DNA from: a virus
Virus record (IMG/VR): IMGVR_UViG_3300035698_019481
Coordinates: 1-24,080 of that record
Reading direction: 5' to 3' (one strand)
DNA length: 24,080 bases
Positions within the stretch are counted from its first letter, which is position 1; each line of letters opens with the position of its first letter. The notes below the pieces were generated by a model that made no database searches, was not told where the DNA came from, and saw only the letters and a list, made by a program, of their open reading frames with translations. Below, piece after piece: positions 5,749 through 13,990 of this stretch. The position numbers and the translations under genes are program-made.

Positions 5749-5943
5749 ATGCCTAACAAAATTTGCAAAAACTGTAGATATTTCAATTCACAATTAAAAT
5801 ATCGCCTTGATGGGCAATGTGCCCTTTCAACTAACAATGGCGAAGTGATGTTCGCAACTGATTTACATGCAGAGGAACCGAGCCTTGAGGTAAGTGAGAA
5901 TTTTGGATGTAATCAGTTTATGGAGCGTGGGAAAGATGCCTAA
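5749..5943 (+). CDS. Cys-rich (zinc-ribbon-like) phage protein
   Basis: A 64-residue protein: CKNCRYF (residues 6-12), GQCAL (about 24-28) and FGCNQF (about 53-58). The pattern C-x2-C-R-Y-F ... C ... F-G-C-x2-F is common in small uncharacterised phage and bacterial proteins and probably forms a zinc- or disulfide-stabilised fold. The start follows a weak purine-rich stretch and is likely coupled to the tiny frame upstream. It is the last small gene before the packaging genes. Confidence 0.75.
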   Translation: MPNKICKNCRYFNSQLKYRLDGQCALSTNNGEVMFATDLHAEEPSLEVSENFGCNQFMERGKDA

Positions 5944-5988
5944 AGGTCTGACCTCAAAAATGTTGAACTTACTAATTAATAATGACTT

Positions 5989-6375
5989 ATGAGACAGAGC
6001 AGATTAACAGATAACATGATTTGGGAAGCGTATGAAAACCAAAAAGATACCCATACGCAAGAGGACATTGCGAGGCAATTAGGTATTAGTCAGTCAGCGT
6101 TATCGCAACGATTGAAAAATATGCAGCGCAAGTCTGGTTTTGATCTTAAAATAAAAGAATACGCCAGAAAGAAAGCAATATCTGTTATGGAGGATTTAAG
6201 AAAGCAATCTTCCTCTGGAAAAACCGAAGCATCTAAATTGATTTTGGAATTGGCAGACATTTATACTCAAAAGAAACAGGTTGACGTAAACGCTGAAATC
6301 AAGAACAAAATTGATTCAATGAAAAAAGACGCAGAAGAAATTGTCGAGAGAATCCAAAGTGAAGAAATTAGTTGA
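5989..6375 (+). CDS. terS: Terminase small subunit (probable)
   Basis: A 128-residue protein directly upstream of, and overlapping, the large terminase gene. It has an N-terminal helix-turn-helix (residues about 20-45: TQEDIARQLGISQSALSQ), the DNA-recognition element of small terminases, followed by long charged helices that would form the oligomerisation core (residues about 50-125). Length fits the family (about 130-180). Role: binds pac/cos DNA and loads the packaging motor. The ribosome binding site is weak. The short intergenic gap upstream contains an AGGTC-T-GACCT palindrome (5944-5954) and A/T-rich sequence. Assignment rests on HTH plus gene order. Confidence 0.8.
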   Translation: MRQSRLTDNMIWEAYENQKDTHTQEDIARQLGISQSALSQRLKNMQRKSGFDLKIKEYARKKAISVMEDLRKQSSSGKTEASKLILELADIYTQKKQVDVNAEIKNKIDSMKKDAEEIVERIQSEEIS

Positions 6376-6388
6376 GATTATAATTATC

Positions 6389-7996
6389 ATGTCGATGTTC
6401 AGGTTAATGATACAGCCGGAAATTGCTGTTGCTAAAATGGAAAAAGCGGAAGCGGTTAGGTTCTTACAGGCTGTTCAGCTTGATCCGTTGCGGTTTTGTT
6501 GTCCGAATGGTGCACAGGAAAGGTACATAAAGACTGTTGCTTTGTCCACAGAGAATACAAATGTCCCCGTGACCCTTTGTACTTTTGGGAATGGTGTTGG
6601 CAAAACTACTGCAACAATACATATATTACTAAATCTTATCTATGGCCCACAAAATGGCTGGTTTGATTATCCTATCTTTAACTCTTTTCCATACCCTAAA
6701 AATATCTGGTACTGTTCTACCGCATCGGCGCTAAAAGAAACAATACATCCAATGTTTGAGGCTTTAATTAAAAAAGAGTTTAATGTTGGCCGTGAATATG
6801 GACAAAGCAAGGATGGAAAATCGATCATTTCCACCATGAGATTCCCTGATAATTGGAATTTGTTGTTTAAAACTTTCGACCAGGACGCAGGAACTTATGA
6901 GTCTGCAAATGTTGGAGTTATGGTTTATGATGAACCAGCACCAGGGGACAAGTGGGATGCTGGAAAATCACGTCGTAGGATGGGTTGTGTCACGTTATTA
7001 CCGATGACTCCACTTGATTGTCCTCCATACATTATCGATGAAGTTAAAAATATGGTCAATAAAGGTCGTTCCGGTTACAGTCATGTAAAGGCGAGCGTTT
7101 ACGAAGCCTGTCAAGAGCGTGGGGTACGGGGCCACCTTCCGGCTGATGTTATTGATGATATGGTTGCAGATTACGACGATGAACAGAGAGCAGCAAGAAT
7201 ATTTGGTGAGTTTATGTATTTCTCCCGGATGATATACCCATCACTGGATGCTGAAACACATTTCGTAGAACCTTCTGATTATCCTATCCCGTTACATTCT
7301 AAAATCATTCAAATAGTTGATCCTCACGATTCCCGACCATCCGCTTCAATTTGGATAGCAAAAGCGCCAAATGGCCGGAGAATTATATTTGATGAATCTC
7401 CCGTGAATAAAAGCACAGACTATTGGAACATGAAATCAGGTCTTGATAATGACGATGAGATCAAGGGATGGAGTGAGGTGGAAGAGAAACAAGTAGCTGA
7501 TGAACTATACCCAGCACATTCAAAGCCGATGCGTATTTTAGATAAATATTTTGGATGGCAAACACGGGGTGGTAAGACATTCGCTCAGTCATATATTGAG
7601 GCCGGAATACGGATTAAAAAGGATTTTGTGTTTATCAGCTCATACGATGCGCCCGGCAAAGAGGCAGAGATTGAGTTTGGACACAAAGAAGTGCGTCGGT
7701 TATTAAAACCGATGGAAGATGGAAAGCCAGGTTTGGTAATTTGGAAGAATTGTACGCATACATGGAGTGGGTTAACTCATTATATCAGGCGTAAACTAAC
7801 CGGAAAAACCGCCGACGATAAAGCTGCATCTGATGGTGTGATCGTTGAGAAGTTCAAAGATTACCCAGATGTGGTTAGATATGGTGTGTGTGACGACATA
7901 GCGGTAAATGTACCCAAAGAAGAGACAACCAGAGAACAAAAAATGTGGGCTAACATCAGAAGTGAAAAACGAAAAACGGGACCATTATCATCATGA
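6389..7996 (+). CDS. terL: Terminase large subunit (packaging ATPase/nuclease)
   Basis: The motor that pumps DNA into the procapsid and cuts the concatemer. With the ATG at 6389 it has 535 residues. Walker A GNGVGKT lies at residues 67-73 and Walker B VMVYDEP at 177-183, with the expected Asp-Glu pair. A C-terminal RNase-H-like nuclease begins with IQIVDPHD (about 308-314), whose Asp is the usual first metal ligand; a later acidic site lies in GVCDDIAV near the end. The start is uncertain: the frame stays open upstream to TTG 6341 and GTG 6359, and no good ribosome binding site precedes any choice, so coupling to terS translation is likely. It overlaps the portal gene by ATGA. Confidence 0.93.
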   Translation: MSMFRLMIQPEIAVAKMEKAEAVRFLQAVQLDPLRFCCPNGAQERYIKTVALSTENTNVPVTLCTFGNGVGKTTATIHILLNLIYGPQNGWFDYPIFNSFPYPKNIWYCSTASALKETIHPMFEALIKKEFNVGREYGQSKDGKSIISTMRFPDNWNLLFKTFDQDAGTYESANVGVMVYDEPAPGDKWDAGKSRRRMGCVTLLPMTPLDCPPYIIDEVKNMVNKGRSGYSHVKASVYEACQERGVRGHLPADVIDDMVADYDDEQRAARIFGEFMYFSRMIYPSLDAETHFVEPSDYPIPLHSKIIQIVDPHDSRPSASIWIAKAPNGRRIIFDESPVNKSTDYWNMKSGLDNDDEIKGWSEVEEKQVADELYPAHSKPMRILDKYFGWQTRGGKTFAQSYIEAGIRIKKDFVFISSYDAPGKEAEIEFGHKEVRRLLKPMEDGKPGLVIWKNCTHTWSGLTHYIRRKLTGKTADDKAASDGVIVEKFKDYPDVVRYGVCDDIAVNVPKEETTREQKMWANIRSEKRKTGPLSS

Positions 7997-9993
7997 GTAC
8001 AGATCAGACCAAATCAGGCGAAGCGACTACAGAAGAAGGTGTAACAGAGGACGAACAAAAACTCTGGAACCAGGTACTGAATAAATTCAAATTCGGCGCA
8101 AAGAATATCGAAATTAGAAAACTTCCGCAGATGTGGGAGAAGTTCGAACGATATTACGGTAATGATTATTGGTATGGATCATCTAGGCCGGTCCATCTTA
8201 ACCGGTCAAGCTCGAACGATCTATTTGAGTTTGTAGAGGTCACGGGCCCGATGGTAACTGCTCGGCCACCAATGCCGGATGTTATCGCTGTTCCTCCAAT
8301 AGAGCGTGTTCTTGGATTAGAGGATGCACTACAAAGTGAGGATCTCGTTGAGGCAGAAAAAGCCAAACAAGCAAAGGATGATTATTACCGAAGGCTGTCT
8401 GAATGGTCTAACCAACTGCAAAAAGAGTTGGTGAACACCTTTGAAGATACGAACATGGGTGAGAAATCGGAGATACTCAACAGGGAATTTTCAGTCAAAG
8501 GAACTGGAATTATAAACTCTGAATTCAATAAAAACTCGAAAACAAAAATAGTTAACTCTTTGGTTGATAACCTAGTGGTTATTCCAGACCCAACAAAGGC
8601 AAGTATAGCAGATTGCCGGGATAGTTGGTTTATCATTGCAAGTTACATACTTGCGTCAGAGATTAAAAAGACATTAGGTGTTTCTGTTGATCCAGAAGGT
8701 GATTTTAATGCAGATGGATCGTTTACAAAGCGTTCTACTCTACAAGAGGGAATACAAAAAGCACTGTCAGGAGAGGATTCAAAGGATGGATATTGCTTTG
8801 TTATTAAAATGTATATGGCAAGCGGTGAAGAGGTAGAGTATGATTTAAGTGTGGCAGATGAAACGGGACAATACAAGAAAGACGAAGAGGGGAAAGTAAT
8901 AACAGAAAAGGCGAACAAGGCCAAATATCCAAATGGCCGAATAGTTACCATCATCAAAAACTACAAGGATCGTATTGTTAAAGACGAACCTTGTCAATAC
9001 GAAGACTACTGGCCCTATTTTGAAGTTGCTAATATGCGAAGGGCTAAAGATTTTTGGGGAACGTCTGACGGTAAGAACATGGAGCAAACCACGCTTGACA
9101 GGCTGCAAATTCTGGCGAATGTTACAGATGCCTGTAAGTTGATGGGTAATCCTCAATGGGTTAAAACGCCAGGATTTGAGGAAGAGATAAGGAACGAGGG
9201 GGGCGCTGTATATACAGCTCCAACGACAGAAAGCATTAAAGCGTTAGTTGGACCGCCAATTCCAGCATATATTCAACAGCACCTACAATACCTCGATGAT
9301 GATCGGGATAAAAAGTCTGGTGTTAATGATGCCTTACGAGCGCAAAGCAATGCCGGTGACTCTGGCGTAAAGACTCAAGCACTAATGGCCCAGGCAACAG
9401 GTCGATTGAATCCAAGAGTAAGGGCGTTTGTTGACCTTTACCGCAGATTGTACGAACATTGGGCCTACATCATCCGGAAATTTTATGACGACCCTATCCT
9501 TCAAAAGGAGGAAGATGAGGAAGGCAAAGCAGTATATACGGTATTCAACCCGAAAGAATTTGAGGATGTTAAAATCCGAATTAAGATTAATTCTTTGTCA
9601 ATTATGCCGTTCGATGTATTTCAGGAGTTTGAGGAAGCAACTATACTGTTTGATAAAGGACTCCTTTCTCCCGAACAATACATCGAGTCTGCCCCGACAT
9701 TAAGACACAAACAACGTGCAAAAGATTTCGTTGCTGAACGACAGGAGGCACAAGATCGAGAGCAAATGGAAGCGGAAGCACTGGAACAGTTCAGGCAATT
9801 AGGAGAACAGATGTCGGAGGTTGTAGAGGTACAGGACGGTAAAGGATCAGAGGACGAGGACCAAATATTTGAAATAATGCTGCAGCTCGTCCAGCAAGTC
9901 CCAGCACTGATACAAACGCCTGAATTTCAGGGACTTAACGAAAGAACTAAAAAGGCGCTGGTTTCTGGCCTTGCGCTTGGACTAGGTGTTTAG
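7993..9993 (+). CDS. Portal protein
   Basis: A 666-residue protein that by position and length is the dodecameric portal through which DNA enters the head. The N-terminal part (WEKFERYYGNDYW, then SSNDLFEFVEVTGPMVTARPP) and the central region AMARQA-like stretch GVKTQALMAQATGRLNPRVR, followed by a long helical stem, are typical of podovirus/siphovirus portals. The C-terminal 100 residues are Glu/Gln-rich and predicted coiled-coil (EQMEAEALEQFRQLGEQM), as in portals with a barrel or crown extension. Start ATGA overlaps the terminase stop. Length is somewhat above the usual 450-600, consistent with an extended crown. Confidence 0.9.
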   Translation: MSTDQTKSGEATTEEGVTEDEQKLWNQVLNKFKFGAKNIEIRKLPQMWEKFERYYGNDYWYGSSRPVHLNRSSSNDLFEFVEVTGPMVTARPPMPDVIAVPPIERVLGLEDALQSEDLVEAEKAKQAKDDYYRRLSEWSNQLQKELVNTFEDTNMGEKSEILNREFSVKGTGIINSEFNKNSKTKIVNSLVDNLVVIPDPTKASIADCRDSWFIIASYILASEIKKTLGVSVDPEGDFNADGSFTKRSTLQEGIQKALSGEDSKDGYCFVIKMYMASGEEVEYDLSVADETGQYKKDEEGKVITEKANKAKYPNGRIVTIIKNYKDRIVKDEPCQYEDYWPYFEVANMRRAKDFWGTSDGKNMEQTTLDRLQILANVTDACKLMGNPQWVKTPGFEEEIRNEGGAVYTAPTTESIKALVGPPIPAYIQQHLQYLDDDRDKKSGVNDALRAQSNAGDSGVKTQALMAQATGRLNPRVRAFVDLYRRLYEHWAYIIRKFYDDPILQKEEDEEGKAVYTVFNPKEFEDVKIRIKINSLSIMPFDVFQEFEEATILFDKGLLSPEQYIESAPTLRHKQRAKDFVAERQEAQDREQMEAEALEQFRQLGEQMSEVVEVQDGKGSEDEDQIFEIMLQLVQQVPALIQTPEFQGLNERTKKALVSGLALGLGV

Positions 9994-10051
9994 ATTGCAC
10001 GTCAAAGCCGAGGTGATAGCCGGAGTGCGGCGTGTGGTTTATAAATATAAT

Positions 10052-10124
10052 GCGCCTGTCGTCTAGCGGTTAGGACATCGGGTTTTCATCCCGGAAATCG
10101 TGGGTTCAAATCAAACCGGGCGTT
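10052..10124 (+). tRNA. tRNA-Glu (TTC), T-arm degenerate
   Basis: Acceptor GCGCCTG (10052-10058) pairs with CGGGCGT (10117-10123) through G-C pairs plus wobbles. The D-arm GTCT...GGAC (10061-10076) keeps the GG of the loop. The anticodon stem TCGGG/CCCGG (10078-10082 with 10090-10094) presents loop TTTTCAT with anticodon TTC at 10085-10087. The variable loop is normal. The T-loop TTCAAAT (10105-10111) is canonical, but the T-stem GTGGG/CAAAC has two central G-A oppositions instead of pairs. No CCA is encoded. The gene probably serves to supply Glu-UUC, or is decaying. Confidence 0.75.
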
Positions 10125-10153
10125 CAGGTCTTTTATTAAACGAAGGAGAAGAA

Positions 10154-10624
10154 ATGCAAGAGAATAGCGACAATGAAATAAAAACAAACAACAGATTCGA
10201 CACGCTTACTAATTTGGACATTAAAACTCATTATCGAGACAAAACGTTTTGGTTATCGAAAAGTGGTTTCATGGGAGCATTTGCTTATTGGGTTGTGTCT
10301 CAGAGTCCGTATGATGTGCCAGTTATGAAGTTAATGCCTGCGTTAATAAGGTTTAGTGATTACGTTTCTATTTCTGTGTTTAATAGTTCTAAAGATATGC
10401 CCAAAGAGTTCACCTTTGACGAATTGAGCAAATTGATCAATGAAAAAGCTTTTGAATCAATTCCAGAGATAGAAAAATTAAACCATGCGGTCATTGAACA
10501 GCCTGAATTTATAGCATCAAGTAGCTGCTACCACAAAACAAAACCTGATTATGATTATATTGATTTAGGCGCCCTGGCAAGGAATGTGTTTTATATGTTA
10601 TTGCGTGAAAGTATTACACAATAA
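10154..10624 (+). CDS. Hypothetical protein
   Basis: A 156-residue protein. ATG 10154 has GAAGGAGAAGA just upstream; an upstream ATG at 10100 lies inside the tRNA and is rejected. The polar N-terminus (about 25 residues, MQENSDNEIKTNNRFDT) is followed by a mixed domain with the motifs WLSKSGFMGAFAYWVV and DYVSISVFNSSKDMPKEF, and a C-terminal helix ALARNVFYMLLRES. One moderately hydrophobic stretch (FMGAFAYWVVSQ) is too short for a confident membrane span. No family is recognised. It begins the accessory block between portal and scaffold. Confidence 0.75.
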   Translation: MQENSDNEIKTNNRFDTLTNLDIKTHYRDKTFWLSKSGFMGAFAYWVVSQSPYDVPVMKLMPALIRFSDYVSISVFNSSKDMPKEFTFDELSKLINEKAFESIPEIEKLNHAVIEQPEFIASSSCYHKTKPDYDYIDLGALARNVFYMLLRESITQ

Positions 10625-10627
10625 CGG

Positions 10628-10900
10628 ATGAAAATCGTCCAGGTAAAATGGCTTGACAGCTCTCGCCCGTCAGGTGGATGGCAGAATCAACAGCAATACA
10701 AGGATTTCAAAAAAGATGATTTGGAATGTTTGAGTACTGGAATCTTACTTTTCAAAAACAAGAAACGAATTATACTTGCCAGCTCTATGACTGAATCCCA
10801 GGTCGGAGAGATGATTTCTATTCCCTGGGCTATTATTCAGGAAATGAAAGTAATCGGCAAAGTGGATTTTAAGGGCTGGAAAGAGAAATATTTTAAATAA
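10628..10900 (+). CDS. Hypothetical small beta-rich protein
   Basis: A 90-residue protein starting three bases after the previous stop. It begins MKIVQVKWLDSSRPSGGWQ; the alternation of hydrophobic residues (ILLFKNKKRIILASSM, then GEMISIPWAIIQEMKVIG) predicts a small beta-barrel or SH3-like fold. Similar short proteins with a VxWxDS...GGW opening occur in many phages and bacteria without known function. The coupled position and A/G-rich upstream sequence (ACGGATG) support translation. Confidence 0.7.
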   Translation: MKIVQVKWLDSSRPSGGWQNQQQYKDFKKDDLECLSTGILLFKNKKRIILASSMTESQVGEMISIPWAIIQEMKVIGKVDFKGWKEKYFK

Positions 10901-10901
10901 C

Positions 10902-10960
10902 TGACGTGTAGCTCAACTGGCAGGAGCAGTGATTACCCTCTCTTGATTGGGAGGGCGTTA
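10902..10960 (+). other. tRNA-like 5' half plus hairpin
   Basis: Bases 10902-10928 read like the 5' half of a tRNA: a seven-base acceptor-like stretch, TA at positions 8-9, then D-stem GCTC/GAGC (10911-10914 with 10923-10926) around a loop with GG. After it the expected anticodon arm is replaced by a 7-bp hairpin CCCTCTC/GGGAGGG (10936-10942 with 10949-10955, loop TTGATT). No matching 3' acceptor or T-arm follows. It is most simply a tRNA remnant or tRNA-like decoy. The 3' arm GGGAGGG could act as a ribosome binding site for the frame that follows and would be hidden in the hairpin. Confidence 0.4.
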
Positions 10961-10964
10961 AAAG

Positions 10965-11078
10965 TATGATATAGATTTAGGGATCAGCCCAAACTACAAA
11001 GGTACTATACAGATATGGGCACACAAAGATGTTACATTTCCAGAGTTCATTGAATTTATCAGAAAGAAAACAAAATAA
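10965..11078 (+). pseudogene. Short reading frame without a normal start
   Basis: Thirty-seven codons, reading DIDLGISPNYKGTIQIWAHK near the start and FPEFIEFIRKKTK at the end, look like real coding sequence, yet the frame is closed upstream by TAA (10959-10961) and contains no ATG, GTG or TTG. A GGGAGGG ribosome binding site (10949-10955) precedes an ATG at 10966, but that ATG is one base out of frame and reads only ATG ATA TAG. A small indel near 10966-10975 would restore a normal start. Its stop overlaps the next ATG (TAATG). Probably a damaged small gene, or one with a non-standard start. Confidence 0.35.
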
Positions 11079-11143
11079 TGTACAGACAATTCTATGCTCG
11101 ATGGGTTGTACAAAAGCCCCTAGTGCTTGAGATGTTAAAATGA
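11078..11143 (+). CDS. Very small protein (21 aa)
   Basis: A 21-residue frame, MYRQFYARWVVQKPLVLEML plus one Lys, whose ATG overlaps the preceding stop (TAATG) and whose stop overlaps the start of the glycosyltransferase gene (ATGA at 11140-11143). The double overlap is the only evidence; it may act as a coupling leader for the membrane enzyme. No ribosome binding site is obvious. Confidence 0.35.
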   Translation: MYRQFYARWVVQKPLVLEMLK

Positions 11144-12453
11144 AGATAGCAATTATAATAATCCTGCTTTTGCTCGCAGGAGTTTATATTTATAGCTCGT
11201 CTGGATTTTATGATCACGATGAGTTTAGTCACTACGTATTTTTAAACAATATGCAGCCTGATTTCTATTTCAGCCCTTGGCACCGTGGCGGGTTTAAGCT
11301 GTTATATTTTCCGTTTAAAGATTTTAGCCTTGATGGGATACGGTTATTAAATGTCCTGCTAATAGGTGGCGCTTGCTTTCTATTATTCAAGATGGGTGAT
11401 AAGTATTTACCTATAATATTTTTAACGTTCCCACTTTTACAGGGAGTTGGTGGTAGATTCTATTCTGAGATCCCCGTAATGCTGCTAATGATTTTAGCAG
11501 TATTTATGTTATACAGGAATAAGCTGTTTTGGTTTGCTATAATCCTGGGATTTTTGCCAATGATTCGAAATGAAATGGTATTATTTTGGATTCCGGCAGC
11601 TTGGGTAATGCGTAAGGACTGGCAGTACATTCCAGCGATGTTTTTATTTCCGTTTATCTATTTCGTAAGTGCTTGGCTGTTTTACGGAGATCCCATGCAC
11701 TTGATTGATAATTATAGAATATTCTCTGAACGAAATCCACTGGTACATCCAAAGGGTCCAATGCTGCATTATCTCAAACACCTTATCTCCCTTGGCGGGA
11801 TTTGTGCTTTCTTTGTTGTTCCTGGTATGTTAAAAGCAAAGGGAAAAACTGAATGGTTCATGGCTATATGTATGGGCATGATCGTATTGCTGTTAAGCTT
11901 TGCGTATTGGGATAAGACCGGCTTTGGGCGAATAAGCGGCCCATCGAGGCACTTGTTAACTGTAGCCCCGTTTATGGCTTATTTTGCCTGGAAAAATATA
12001 ATAGAATATGACAAGACAACTAAAAATATAATTATAGGTATTGCTATATTAATGGTAATGGGTGTTCCGAAGTTCTCAATATCGGCAGAGCTTAATGGGA
12101 TAGGGTTGGCAAGTGAATGGATACAAAGACATGTTACAGAAGAATATTATGATAATTATTATTCTACACATAAAATAGGCTCACATCCAAAAGCACCGAG
12201 GTTTAGGAGTTGTAGTGTTTACACTTATCATACTTTTGTTAATTTAGTTCTTGATTCCCCGATTAAACGGGGAATAGAGAATATGAAGTCAGGCGAAATC
12301 CTGCTCTGGGAAAGTCACTATACCCGACGATACTTTCCGCTTGAGAGGTTCGCAAGCATTGAGAATGGGAAGTTAAAAGTTAAGGCTGGATGGGAACTGT
12401 TAAATGTTCAGCAGAATAGGGAAATATTAATCATCGTGGCAAAGAAGTTATGA
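11140..12453 (+). CDS. GT-C family membrane glycosyltransferase
   Basis: A 437-residue polytopic membrane protein with about 9-10 hydrophobic helices in residues 1-325 and a soluble C-terminal part. After the first helix (IAIIIILLLLAGVYIYS) comes YDHDEFSHY (about residues 24-32), an acidic motif in the first external loop that is the hallmark of GT-C enzymes, which transfer sugars from polyprenyl-phosphate donors on the outer face of the membrane. The long loop IRNEMVLFW and later GRISGPSRHLL are typical of ArnT/mannosyltransferase-like members. Its stop overlaps the next gene's ATG. Acceptor unknown: host envelope glycan or a phage protein. Complete; multi-pass glycosyltransferases are rare inside a virion gene cluster. 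Confidence 0.75.
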   Translation: MKIAIIIILLLLAGVYIYSSSGFYDHDEFSHYVFLNNMQPDFYFSPWHRGGFKLLYFPFKDFSLDGIRLLNVLLIGGACFLLFKMGDKYLPIIFLTFPLLQGVGGRFYSEIPVMLLMILAVFMLYRNKLFWFAIILGFLPMIRNEMVLFWIPAAWVMRKDWQYIPAMFLFPFIYFVSAWLFYGDPMHLIDNYRIFSERNPLVHPKGPMLHYLKHLISLGGICAFFVVPGMLKAKGKTEWFMAICMGMIVLLLSFAYWDKTGFGRISGPSRHLLTVAPFMAYFAWKNIIEYDKTTKNIIIGIAILMVMGVPKFSISAELNGIGLASEWIQRHVTEEYYDNYYSTHKIGSHPKAPRFRSCSVYTYHTFVNLVLDSPIKRGIENMKSGEILLWESHYTRRYFPLERFASIENGKLKVKAGWELLNVQQNREILIIVAKKL

Positions 12454-13709
12454 AATATTTAATACTTACATATATTGTGTTAATAGCAATAGCCGTTCCA
12501 TTTTGGACGGTTGACGATGCGTATATAAGCTGGTCTTATGCTCAAAACTTAGTCGATGGAAATGGTTTAGTGTTTAATGTAGGCGAACGAGTCGAAGGAT
12601 ATACTGGAATACTTTGGGTGTTCATAGCTGCTGGAATGCTTGCGTTAAAGTTGAATGTTCTAATCATTTCAAAGGCGTTAAGCTTGATTCTGTTAGGTAT
12701 TGGTGCCTGGCTATTGTACAGAATGATAGATAAAGAAATAAAATGGTATGCGGTATTATTATACTTGATGCCAATCCAATTTATACACGCTTATTCTGGA
12801 ATGGAAACAATACTGTTTGGTACGTTAATTATTTGGGCCTTTCACGATTATCACTTCAAGAAGTCTGGATATGTACCGTTAATCCTGTTATGCCTTGTCC
12901 GACCGGAAGGTATTGTGATTGCCGGTGCAATGGCTTTATTTTATGCAAAGCGTAAAGAATACAGTCAGTTACTTGTTGTATTTGTCACTACAATTATTTA
13001 CCTGGCTTTTAAGTATGCCTATTATGGCGCAATCCTCCCACAAAGCTACGCAATAAAAGAGAATGGAATCACAGCAATTGAGCTAATAGTACTTGGTGTT
13101 GTCTGGATTTATACAGCATGGAAACATAAAGATATTACAATTTATATATCGTTGATACTTGCTTTATTTTATGTGGGATATTACAAGGCAAATCTATTAA
13201 TGGGATATGCAGACAGGTTTTATGTTCCATTGTTAGGAATTGCTATATTTGCTGTATTTGAACTTACAAAAAAATACAGCAAGAGATTAAAGCCGTACTA
13301 CCTGGTCCTGGCTATACTATTCACAGGGACCCAGTTAAGAGTGAACATCGATTGGATGAAAGAATACAAGGTAACGATATCCAACCTGGAAGAGATTGGC
13401 AAGAGTTTAAAGGAATATAACAACGTAGTGGCCTGGGACATAGGAGCCACAAAGTTCTATTCTAAAGCGAATGTAATCGATATGGTAGGTTTGACAGACA
13501 AACAAATAGGCTCCGGAAAAGATGTCGTTAATTATGTTTACTCTAAAAAACCAGATGCGTTCGCACTGCCGAGTAAAAAGTCAGATGGAATTATGTATCA
13601 TAAGTACTGGTTGCCTGAACTGTTAAACGATCCCCGGTTTAAAGAGTACAAGCATATAAACACATTCAAAGGAATCAATAGGCACTATCATGTTTTTGGT
13701 AAAAATTAA
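12450..13709 (+). CDS. GT-C family membrane glycosyltransferase, AftB-like
   Basis: A 419-residue polytopic protein. After an N-terminal helix it has VDDAYISWSYAQNLVDG and then GLVFNVGERVEGYTGILW (about residues 21-60). The DDAYI...N...G.GL.FN.GE.VEGYT..LW signature is that of GT-C glycosyltransferases related to actinobacterial AftB and many uncharacterised bacterial enzymes. About nine further membrane helices follow, then a soluble C-terminal domain (about 320-419) with AWDIGATKFYS and IDMVGLTD, a segment also conserved in these enzymes. It is translated with the preceding gene (ATGA). The pair probably act sequentially on the same lipid-linked sugar pathway at the cytoplasmic membrane; substrate cannot be deduced. 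Confidence 0.8.
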   Translation: MKYLILTYIVLIAIAVPFWTVDDAYISWSYAQNLVDGNGLVFNVGERVEGYTGILWVFIAAGMLALKLNVLIISKALSLILLGIGAWLLYRMIDKEIKWYAVLLYLMPIQFIHAYSGMETILFGTLIIWAFHDYHFKKSGYVPLILLCLVRPEGIVIAGAMALFYAKRKEYSQLLVVFVTTIIYLAFKYAYYGAILPQSYAIKENGITAIELIVLGVVWIYTAWKHKDITIYISLILALFYVGYYKANLLMGYADRFYVPLLGIAIFAVFELTKKYSKRLKPYYLVLAILFTGTQLRVNIDWMKEYKVTISNLEEIGKSLKEYNNVVAWDIGATKFYSKANVIDMVGLTDKQIGSGKDVVNYVYSKKPDAFALPSKKSDGIMYHKYWLPELLNDPRFKEYKHINTFKGINRHYHVFGKN

Positions 13710-13729
13710 AGACGTTTGGAGTGACCAAT

Positions 13730-13990
13730 GTGGGAAAAGTTGATGATATTATTAAAGTTTTTTCCGGTGGATTGGATGATCGAGAGAAGAAGCGACTCCG
13801 TGCTGAATATAAGGCCGTATGCAAACTACTCGATGATTATGGTTGCTACCCTGATCTTTCTCCTGATTTTGAGCGGGACGAGTTGGAGTCAGGCTGTGTA
13901 CACGGACACGGTAACAGTAAGACCAGACACAACACTCGCAATAAGGTGGTTGAAGCTGAGTCCATCTACGCCTATAGTGAGGTCGTATAA
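13730..13990 (+). CDS. Small hypothetical protein overlapping the next gene
   Basis: An 86-residue frame starting with GTG 13730, nine bases after GGAG (13717-13720). Its first half is a plausible helical, charged protein (VDDIIKVFSGGLDDREKKRL, then EYKAVCKLLDDYGCYPD). Its second half, from about 13895, is low in hydrophobics and looks like the shadow of the gene in the +1 frame (from 13833). Either the two genes truly overlap by about 160 bases, or the first was truncated by fusion with the second. An alternative start in another frame, ATG 13728, would give a product without sensible N-terminal features. Confidence 0.5.
   Translation: MGKVDDIIKVFSGGLDDREKKRLRAEYKAVCKLLDDYGCYPDLSPDFERDELESGCVHGHGNSKTRHNTRNKVVEAESIYAYSEVV

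Noticed and set aside
5944-5954. AGGTC-T-GACCT palindrome before the terminase small subunit gene
   Set aside because: Short palindrome expected by chance; no promoter attached.
9428-9703. Open frame inside the portal gene in another frame
   Set aside because: Shadow of the portal coding sequence: product is Arg/Ser/Leu-rich with no start signal.
10046-10051. Perfect TATAAT just before the tRNA
   Set aside because: No acceptable -35 at 16-18 bases, and the predicted start would fall inside the tRNA.
10100-10153. N-terminal extension of the 10154 gene starting inside the tRNA
   Set aside because: Overlaps the tRNA body; the ATG at 10154 has a strong ribosome binding site.
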